In this document: in pieces, positions 58,393 through 64,000 of the stretch
Numbering within the stretch: the first letter of the stretch is position 1
Layout: every line of letters starts with the position of its first letter
Source: Bradyrhizobium sp. CCH5-F6
GTDB taxonomy: Bacteria > Pseudomonadota > Alphaproteobacteria > Rhizobiales > Xanthobacteraceae
Length of the DNA: 64,000 nucleotides
NCBI RefSeq assembly: GCF_001556045.1
Contig: NZ_LSIC01000178.1
Location: forward strand, 113,821-177,820
Direction of reading: 5' to 3'
Notes under the pieces: model-generated
Told to the model about the DNA's origin: nothing
The model's database searches: none
What the model saw: only the letters and a program-made list of their open reading frames with translations
Made by a program: the position numbers and the translations under genes

Positions 58393-61115
58393 GCTTCGAG
58401 ATCAACGGCAGGGAGTTTTCTCAGGGACCCCGCGCCGGGCAATGCCTGCGCACGTTCCTGCGCGAGCTCGGCCATTTCGGCGTGAAAAAGGGCTGCGATG
58501 CCGGCGACTGCGGCGCCTGCACCGTGCTGCTCGATGGGGAGCCGGTGCATAGCTGCCTGATCCCGGCGTTCCGCGCGGAGGGCCGCGCCGTCACCACGAT
58601 TGAAGGTCTTGGCGGCGATGACGGCACGCATCCGATGCAGCAGGCCTTCCTCGATGCGCAGGGCTTTCAATGCGGCTTCTGCACCGCCGGCATGATCCTG
58701 ACCTGTGCCTCGCTGAACCAGGCCCAGCGAACCGATCTCGGCGCGGCGCTGAAGGGCAATATCTGCCGCTGCACCGGCTATCGTTCGATCGAGGATGCGA
58801 TCCTCGGCAAGACCAATGTGGAGGCGAGCGTCGAGGCCGGCGCCGCGTTCGGCCGTAGCCTGCCCGCGCCCGCGGGGCCCGATATCGTGCGCGGCAGGGC
58901 ACGCTACACCTTCGACACCGCCATCGACGGACTGCTGCACATCAAGCTCCTGCGTTCGCCGCATGCGCATGCCAGGATCGTCGCGATCGACAGGGCGGAA
59001 GCCCTTCGCGTTCCCGGTGTGCATGCGGTGCTGACGCATGAGGATGCGCCAAGGGTCCTGATGTCCACCGCGCGGCACGAAAAGGATTGGATGGACCCCG
59101 AGGACACCCGCATCCTCGACGACGTCGTCCGTTTCATCGGCCAGAAGATCGCCGCCGTCGTCGCCGAGACCGAGGCAGCCGCCGAGGAGGCATGCCGCAG
59201 GCTCAAAGTCACTTACGAGATCCTGCCCGCGCTGATCGATCCGGAGCAGGCGATGACACCGGGCGCGCCCGTCATTCATCCCGACCGCACCATTGCCAAC
59301 CGTGTTGCCGACGCTCAGCGCAACCTCGTCGCGGAAACGCATGGCGAGTTCGGTGACGTCGCGGCCGCGCTCGCCACCTCCGCCGTCACCTTCGAGGGTA
59401 CATTCCACAGCCATCGCGTGCAGCATGCGGCGCTGGAGACCCATGGCGGCCTCGCCTGGCTTGATGACGCCGGCGTGCTCAATGTCCGCACCTCGACGCA
59501 GGTGCCGTTCCTGACCCGCCGCGCGTTGTCGAACATCTTCCAGCTTCCCCTGGACAAGGTCCGCGTGTTCTGCGAGCGCGTGGGCGGCGGCTTTGGCGGC
59601 AAGCAGGAGATGTTCGTCGAGGACATCCTGGCGCTTGCTGCGCTCAGGACCGGACGGCCGGTGAAGCTCGAGCTCACGCGCGAGGAGCAGTTCATCGCGA
59701 CCTCGACGCGGCATCCGATGCGGATCCGCGTCAAGGCTGGGGCGGATGCCGACGGCAAGCTCACCGCGCTCCAGCTCGACGTGCTCTCCAACACCGGCGC
59801 TTACGGCAATCACGCCGGCCCGGTGATGTTCCATTCGCTGTCCGAGTCCATCGCCATCTACAATTGCCCGAACAAGCGGGTCGACGGCTACGCGGTCTAC
59901 ACCAACACGGTGCCGGCGGGCGCGTTTCGCGGCTATGGCCTGCCGCAGACGCTGATCGCGGTCGAGGCCGCGATCGACGAGTTGGGCCGGCAGCTCGGCA
60001 TCAGTCCCTACGAGATGCGCCGACGCAACATCGTCAGGGACGGCGATCCCATGCTGTCGCCGCCGCCGTCCGAATTTCACGACGTGCTCTACGGCTCCTA
60101 CGGGCTCGACCAGTGCCTCGACCTGGTCGAGCGCGCGATGCAGGCCGACGGCCCACAGCCGGAACTGTCGCCGGACTGGTTGATCGGGGACGGCATCGCG
60201 CTGACCATGATCGACACCGTGCCGCCGGCGGGCCATTTCGCCGACGCGACGATCGCGCTTTGCGACGACGGCGGTTTCGATCTCACCGTCGGCACCGCTG
60301 AATTCGGCAACGGCACCAGTACCGTGCACCGGCAGATTGCCGCGACCACGCTGGCGACCACCGTCGACAGAATCCGCTTGCGCCAGTCCGACACGGCCCA
60401 TGGTGGCCACGATACCGGCGCCTATGGCAGCGCGGGCATGTTCGTCGCCGGCAAGGCGACGCATGCGGCTTCCATGCAGCTCGCGACCGAATTGAAGGCG
60501 GCCGCCGCCGGCACGTGGCTGTGTGACGTCGGGGGTTGCGTGATCGAGGACAACGCCGTCGTCAGCGGCGTCCGGCGCATGCCGTTTGCGGAGCTGGCGA
60601 AGCTCGCGCGCGAGCGCGGGCGGCCGTTCGCAGGCAGCGGCAATTCCGCGGGCACGCCGCGTTCGGTCGGCTTCAACGTCCAGGGTTTTCGTATCGCCGT
60701 GAACAAGGCCACCGGCGAGCTCAGGATACTCCGGAGCGTCCACGCCGCGGACGCAGGCGTCGTCGCCAATCCCATGCAGTGCCGCGGCCAGGTCGAAGGC
60801 GGCGTCGCGCAGGCGCTCGGCGCTGCGCTCTACGAGGAGATGGTGATCGACGCCGAGGGGCGCGTCATCAACCCGAAATTCCGCGACTACCACCTGCCGT
60901 CCTTCGCCGACGTTCCGCGCACCGAGGTCTTCTTCGCCGAGACGTCCGATACGATCGGGCCGCTCGGCGCCAAGTCGATGAGCGAGAGCCCGTACAATCC
61001 TGTCGCCGCCGCGCTCGGCAACGCGATCGCCGATGCCACCGGAATCCGCTTCACCGCGCCGCCCTTCAAGCCGGACCGGCTGTTTCCGGCGCTGCACGCG
61101 AAGTTCGGGGACTAG
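58389..61115 (+). CDS. Xanthine dehydrogenase family, fused [2Fe-2S] and molybdenum-binding subunit
   Basis: A 908-residue protein. Residues 1-155 carry both iron-sulfur clusters: Cys36, Cys41, Cys44 and Cys56 (GVKKGCDAGDCGACTVLLDG), then Cys95, Cys98, Cys126 and Cys128 (FQCGFCTAGM, NICRCTGYRS). The rest is the molybdopterin subunit, with VGGGFGGKQEMFVEDILALA, AGAFRGYGLPQTLIAVEAAI and a likely catalytic Glu in GAKSMSESPYNPVA. Canonical bacterial XdhA carries FeS plus FAD and XdhB carries Mo; here FeS is fused to Mo and FAD is separate. It shares a CTAG stop with the convergent decarboxylase gene. Substrate inferred as hypoxanthine/xanthine from context. Confidence 0.88.
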   Translation: MSFEINGREFSQGPRAGQCLRTFLRELGHFGVKKGCDAGDCGACTVLLDGEPVHSCLIPAFRAEGRAVTTIEGLGGDDGTHPMQQAFLDAQGFQCGFCTAGMILTCASLNQAQRTDLGAALKGNICRCTGYRSIEDAILGKTNVEASVEAGAAFGRSLPAPAGPDIVRGRARYTFDTAIDGLLHIKLLRSPHAHARIVAIDRAEALRVPGVHAVLTHEDAPRVLMSTARHEKDWMDPEDTRILDDVVRFIGQKIAAVVAETEAAAEEACRRLKVTYEILPALIDPEQAMTPGAPVIHPDRTIANRVADAQRNLVAETHGEFGDVAAALATSAVTFEGTFHSHRVQHAALETHGGLAWLDDAGVLNVRTSTQVPFLTRRALSNIFQLPLDKVRVFCERVGGGFGGKQEMFVEDILALAALRTGRPVKLELTREEQFIATSTRHPMRIRVKAGADADGKLTALQLDVLSNTGAYGNHAGPVMFHSLSESIAIYNCPNKRVDGYAVYTNTVPAGAFRGYGLPQTLIAVEAAIDELGRQLGISPYEMRRRNIVRDGDPMLSPPPSEFHDVLYGSYGLDQCLDLVERAMQADGPQPELSPDWLIGDGIALTMIDTVPPAGHFADATIALCDDGGFDLTVGTAEFGNGTSTVHRQIAATTLATTVDRIRLRQSDTAHGGHDTGAYGSAGMFVAGKATHAASMQLATELKAAAAGTWLCDVGGCVIEDNAVVSGVRRMPFAELAKLARERGRPFAGSGNSAGTPRSVGFNVQGFRIAVNKATGELRILRSVHAADAGVVANPMQCRGQVEGGVAQALGAALYEEMVIDAEGRVINPKFRDYHLPSFADVPRTEVFFAETSDTIGPLGAKSMSESPYNPVAAALGNAIADATGIRFTAPPFKPDRLFPALHAKFGD

Positions 61116-62008
61116 CTGCCGCGATAGGTCGAATAGCTCCAGGGCGTGACCAAGAGCGGCACGTGGTAGTGCCCCTCCGGCTCGCTGACGGCGAAGCGCA
61201 GCGGGATCTCGTCGAGGAATGGTGGGTCCGATAGCGGCACGTTGCGCTCGGCGTAGTATTTGGCAACGCTGAATTTGAGCTCGTAGCGGCCGATCGGAAG
61301 CGGACGACCACCGATCAACGGCTGATCGGTGCGCCCGTCGGCGTTGGTGACCGCGCGCGCGATCACACGGCTCTCGCCGAGGCTTGCGAGCTCGACGAGC
61401 TCAATCGAAATCCCCGGCGCCGGCTTGCCGATCTGATTGTCCAGCACATGGGTCGAGAGCCGGCCGTGCACCTTCAGCTTGTCGTCGGCCATGACGAGCT
61501 GATCCAGCCGCAGTGCGGAGATGCGGCCGATCTCCTCGATCGCGCGCCGTGTCTCGGTCTTGGCGATATTGCGGAGCCGCGTCTCGAAGTCGTTCAGCAC
61601 CGAATCCCTGGTGTGACGACGGACGCAGACGATATAGGGGATGCCGAACTTGTCGCGATAGGCAGTGTTGACGCGCTCGAACGCGGCGTATTCCGCGTCC
61701 GACAGCCGGTCGAGACCGGCGCTGTTCTGCTCGTCGGTCGATTCCGCCGTGAGGCCCGCCGCGCGCTGGGTCTTGTTGGCGAGATCGGGATGCGCCCGGA
61801 GCAGCGCCAGCTGCACGTCGGGTTCAGCGCTCTGGATCGCCGCCATCAGCGCGGCGTGCAGTTCGTTGACGCCGGCGAACGGCCGCTTCCCGGCGAGTTG
61901 CTCGGCGATCCACGGTGAATATTCGACGACGTTGGCGAGCGCGGCGACGAAGTCGGCCTTGCTTGCTGCATTGAGATCGGCGAGCGAAATCTGCGGCATC
62001 GTCTTCAT
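61112..62008 (-). CDS. uraD-uraH: Bifunctional OHCU decarboxylase / 5-hydroxyisourate hydrolase
   Basis: A 298-residue fusion. Residues 1-170 are 2-oxo-4-hydroxy-4-carboxy-5-ureidoimidazoline decarboxylase, with the catalytic His73 in LLRAHPDLANKTQRAAGLTA and the C-terminal FGIPYIVCVRRHTRDSVLND. From about 177 the transthyretin-like HIU hydrolase follows: LKVHGRLSTHVLDNQIGKPA and the C-terminal VTPWSYSTYRGS, where YRGS is the family hallmark. Together they convert 5-hydroxyisourate to S-allantoin. It overlaps the start region of the allantoinase gene (ATGA overlap at 62005-62008). Confidence 0.94.
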   Translation of the reverse strand: MKTMPQISLADLNAASKADFVAALANVVEYSPWIAEQLAGKRPFAGVNELHAALMAAIQSAEPDVQLALLRAHPDLANKTQRAAGLTAESTDEQNSAGLDRLSDAEYAAFERVNTAYRDKFGIPYIVCVRRHTRDSVLNDFETRLRNIAKTETRRAIEEIGRISALRLDQLVMADDKLKVHGRLSTHVLDNQIGKPAPGISIELVELASLGESRVIARAVTNADGRTDQPLIGGRPLPIGRYELKFSVAKYYAERNVPLSDPPFLDEIPLRFAVSEPEGHYHVPLLVTPWSYSTYRGS

Positions 62009-62940
62009 CCGATCTCGAACGCATCGGCGGCGAGATGCGCATGCTTGTCGTGCCAGTGCTGCGCGATCTGCAGCCGCGTCGGCACCCAGACGCGCTCATG
62101 CTTGCCGATGTAATCCAGGAAGCGCATCAGCCCCGCGGCACGGCCGGGGCGGCCGGCGAGGCGGCAGTGCAGCCCCACCGACATCATCTTCGGCGCCGTC
62201 TGCCCTTCCGCATAGAGCACGTCGAAGGCGTCTTTCAGATAGGTGAAGAACTGCTCGCCCTCGGCGAAGCCCTGCGGGTTGATGAAGCGCATGTCGTTGG
62301 CGTCAAGCGTGTAGGGAATGACGAGCTGCTTGCCGCCCGTGCCCTTGATCCAATAGGGCAGATCGTCGGCATAGGAGTCGCAGAGATAGAGGAAGCCGCC
62401 CTCCTCCATCAGCAGACGGTTGGTGTTGATCGAGGAGCGCCCGGTGTACCAGCCGAGCGGCCGCGAACCGGTCGCCTCGGTGTGGACGCGGATCGACTCG
62501 GCGATCTCGGCGCGCTCCTGCGCCTCGGTCATATCCTTGTGCTCGATCCATTTCAGGCTGTGGCTGGCGATGTCCCAGCCCGCCTCCTTCATGGCGGCGA
62601 CGATTTCGGGATTGCGCTTCAGCGCGGTGGCGACACCGAACACGGTGGTCGGCCAGTTGCGCGCGGTGAACATCCGCCACAACCGCCAGAAGCCGGCGCG
62701 CGCGCCATATTCGAACATGGATTCGATGTTGGCGTGGCGCTGGCCGGGCCAGGGCTGCGCGCCGAGCACGTCGGACAGGAACGCTTCCGAGGCGCTATCG
62801 CCGTGCAGGATGTTGTTCTCGCCGCCTTCCTCGAAATTGACCACGAACTGCACCGCGACCCGCGCATGGCCGGGCCACTCGGGATGCGGCGGGTTGCGGC
62901 CGTAACCGCGGAGATCGCGCGGGTAGCGTGCGTCAGCCAC
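62005..62940 (-). CDS. puuE: Allantoinase, PuuE type (polysaccharide deacetylase fold)
   Basis: A 311-residue enzyme of the NodB/polysaccharide-deacetylase fold. It begins with GTG 62940 directly after the stop of the DUF3830 gene. 'RVAVQFVVNFEEGGENNILH' and 'TVFGVATALKRNPEIVAAMK' are typical, as are EAGWDIASHSLKWIEHKDMT and PLGWYTGRSSINTNRLLMEE. PuuE-type allantoinase lacks the amidohydrolase metal motifs and is cofactor-independent in studied members. It opens allantoin to allantoate, the substrate of the amidohydrolase at 48965. Confidence 0.92.
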   Translation of the reverse strand: MADARYPRDLRGYGRNPPHPEWPGHARVAVQFVVNFEEGGENNILHGDSASEAFLSDVLGAQPWPGQRHANIESMFEYGARAGFWRLWRMFTARNWPTTVFGVATALKRNPEIVAAMKEAGWDIASHSLKWIEHKDMTEAQERAEIAESIRVHTEATGSRPLGWYTGRSSINTNRLLMEEGGFLYLCDSYADDLPYWIKGTGGKQLVIPYTLDANDMRFINPQGFAEGEQFFTYLKDAFDVLYAEGQTAPKMMSVGLHCRLAGRPGRAAGLMRFLDYIGKHERVWVPTRLQIAQHWHDKHAHLAADAFEIG

Positions 62941-63354
62941 TCAGACTTCCTCGAAGCGGATCGGCAGCGCGCCCTTCCACAGCACGCTCTTGCCCAGCGT
63001 CGCCAGATTCTCCAGGCCCGAGGTCAGCGTGATGAAATGGTTGCCGGCGAGCTGGCCCATCTTGCTGGCGAAGTGCACGCCGCCATAGGCCAGCAGGATC
63101 TCGGTCTCGCTGATGCCGCCGGGATAGAGGATGATCTGGCCCGGCGCGGGATAGCTGGTGTGGTTCTCGTAGCCGACGCCGAAATCGAGATCGCCGAGCG
63201 GCATCCACACGCCCTCACCGCTCCAGCGCACATGGATGATGTGGCTTTCGAACGGCAGCGCCTTGCGGAAGGCGGCCACGGTCTTGGGCGCCAGTTGCTC
63301 CTCGAAGCGGGCATCGAAGGAGAAATCGCCGGCGCGGATAACGAGTTTGCTCAT
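62941..63354 (-). CDS. DUF3830 family protein, first gene of the allantoin operon
   Basis: A 137-residue protein: MSKLVIRAGDFSFDARFEEQ, AAFRKALPFESHIIHVRWSG, PAPGQIILYPGGISETEILL and FITLTSGLENLATLGKSVLW. This is the DUF3830 pattern, a cyclophilin-like beta fold with no known activity. Its stop codon directly abuts the start codon of puuE, so expression is coupled to allantoin breakdown. A function in ureide or urate metabolism is therefore likely but unproven. Confidence 0.8.
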   Translation of the reverse strand: MSKLVIRAGDFSFDARFEEQLAPKTVAAFRKALPFESHIIHVRWSGEGVWMPLGDLDFGVGYENHTSYPAPGQIILYPGGISETEILLAYGGVHFASKMGQLAGNHFITLTSGLENLATLGKSVLWKGALPIRFEEV

Positions 63355-63502
63355 CTCATCTCTCTGGATCGGGGCCGGTGGCCCACGGGATAACTCTCAA
63401 GCAAAGAGCATTCCCGACGGTTTCACGCAAGTGGGGTGGGGTGAAGCCCGGCAGCGCCGGGACCAGAAGATGCCTCGACACCCTTGTCGCCTGAAAACTC
63501 AA

Positions 63503-63519
63503 CCGGTTCATTGAACCGG
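63503..63519. promoter_or_regulatory. Perfect palindrome upstream of the allantoin operon
   Basis: CCGGTTCATTGAACCGG is a perfect 17-bp palindrome (8-bp arms around one base) located about 150 bases upstream of the DUF3830 start on the same transcription side. It has the size and symmetry of a dimeric repressor site. Confidence 0.5.
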
Positions 63520-63611
63520 ATTGTGGCGGGCAAGTCCACCGGCGCCGCCTGCGGAATTGCCGAATAATTGGCCGCGCCCCAGGGGCCACACGGCACGATG
63601 CCGCTACATGG

Positions 63612-63664
63612 GCCCCGGCTCTGCAGCGCACCGTCGAAGGGACGCTGCGCTGCAGAGCCGGGGC
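63612..63664. repeat. Inverted repeat, 19-bp arms
   Basis: GCCCCGGCTCTGCAGCGCA and its exact complement are separated by 15 bases. Such GC-rich palindromes recur between genes in Bradyrhizobium-like genomes. Confidence 0.8.
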
Positions 63665-63700
63665 AAGACAGCTGAGTATGGCGCAGGCTCTGTCGACGTC

Positions 63701-63778
63701 GTCATTGCGAGCGCAGCGAAGCAATCCAGGCTGTCACCGCGGAGGGATTCTGGATTGCTTCGCTGCGCTCGCAATGAC
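63701..63778. repeat. Long inverted repeat, 28-bp perfect arms
   Basis: The arm GTCATTGCGAGCGCAGCGAA and onward to 63728 is exactly complementary to 63751-63778, with a 22-base loop. The unit is a REP/BIME-like palindrome; its sequence matches a dispersed repeat known from rhizobial genomes by type. Confidence 0.9.
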
Positions 63779-64000
63779 AGAGAATGAGGCGGCGGTGCCG
63801 CTCTTCCAACACGCATGTTGTATCGCAGACACGGCGTCGCGTTCTCGCGGCTGAATTCGCCCGAGCTTTGCTTCGTCGCTCACCCTCTCGAGCCAGGAGG
63901 GCGCAGGGAAGGCCGGGTGCCGGCGGCACCCGCGGTCCGCTGCGCGAAAGCACACGCAGGAAGAACCGCACAGCAGCATACAGGTGAAGCCCAACACACG

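Larger units (their letters stand above)
63355..64000. other. Gene-free right end with palindromes
   Basis: No coding frame is convincing over 646 bases. It contains the upstream region of the DUF3830-puuE-uraDH operon, the 17-bp palindrome at 63503, two long inverted repeats (63612-63664, 63701-63778), and then sequence with the CCGGGTGCCGGCGGCACCCG hairpin near 63917 that resembles dispersed noncoding repeats of Bradyrhizobium-type genomes. Confidence 0.6.

Noticed and set aside
57486..61097. 1203-codon open frame on the minus strand over the xanthine dehydrogenase genes
   Set aside because: Although very long, it has no motifs and mirrors the codon pattern of the real genes on the plus strand. 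Length alone is not evidence at this G+C content.
1..64000. CRISPR arrays, tRNA/rRNA genes, insertion sequences and prophage
   Set aside because: No regularly spaced repeats, no cloverleaf-like CCA-ended sequence and no transposase, integrase or phage structural gene was recognised. The single phage-type small gene at 6451 and the S24 repressor are not enough to call a prophage.

Overview
The window looks like a piece of chromosome from an alphaproteobacterium of the Bradyrhizobium/Rhodopseudomonas type. This is inferred from the high G+C content, many GcrA-type regulators, an HWE histidine kinase, a phasin, DctA, numerous small lineage-specific proteins and dispersed intergenic repeats. No rRNA, tRNA, integrase, transposase or CRISPR array was seen.

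Layout. (1) 1-4940: a catabolic island with a NitT/TauT-type binding protein (cut by the left edge), a beta-hydroxyacid dehydrogenase, and a minus-strand operon of CoA-transferase, flavin-dependent monooxygenase and flavin reductase. (2) 5000-9700: accessory genes (acetyltransferase, a possibly 5'-truncated secreted protein, a phage-type small protein, a single-domain response regulator, an aromatic-ring FAD monooxygenase) separated by copies of a hairpin-plus-'GTTTTGCCCGACG' repeat. (3) 9818-13850: a more A+T-rich toxin/immunity-like locus (AHH nuclease, Imm11/DUF1629, DUF4261) beside a decayed DUF417 membrane-protein gene. (4) 14100-19530: mostly small proteins, an EAL phosphodiesterase, an NTF2-like protein and envelope/stress proteins. 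(5) 19685-28590: HWE kinase, NRAMP-like transporter, enolase-superfamily enzyme, GcrA-like regulator, dodecin, a phytochelatin-synthase-like protease and arginase. (6) 28605-34559: CHASE2-PAS-GGDEF-EAL protein and FecR-domain protein, divergent from a TpsB (FhaC/ShlB-type) outer-membrane transporter. (7) 34700-48870: hydrolase, cytochrome c, phasin, a GcrA/S24-repressor divergon with operator-like palindromes, quinone oxidoreductase, MoxR-VWA pair, methionine aminopeptidase, DctA and a glycosidase-fold protein. (8) 48965-63354: a purine-catabolism cluster.

The purine cluster is the most coherent system. A BMP-type nucleoside/purine ABC importer (51236-55957) would bring in substrate. A CDA-fold deaminase and an 8-oxoguanine-deaminase-like amidohydrolase would deaminate purines, and a xanthine dehydrogenase in an unusual arrangement (separate FAD subunit, FeS domain fused to the Mo subunit) would make urate. 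A fused OHCU decarboxylase/HIU hydrolase, a PuuE-type allantoinase and an allantoate amidohydrolase would complete ureide breakdown. No urate oxidase is visible, and a DUF3830 protein of unknown role leads the allantoin operon behind a 17-bp perfect palindrome.

Start codons were chosen from Shine-Dalgarno-like sequences and family lengths. Functions rest on motifs read by eye; no database search was run.
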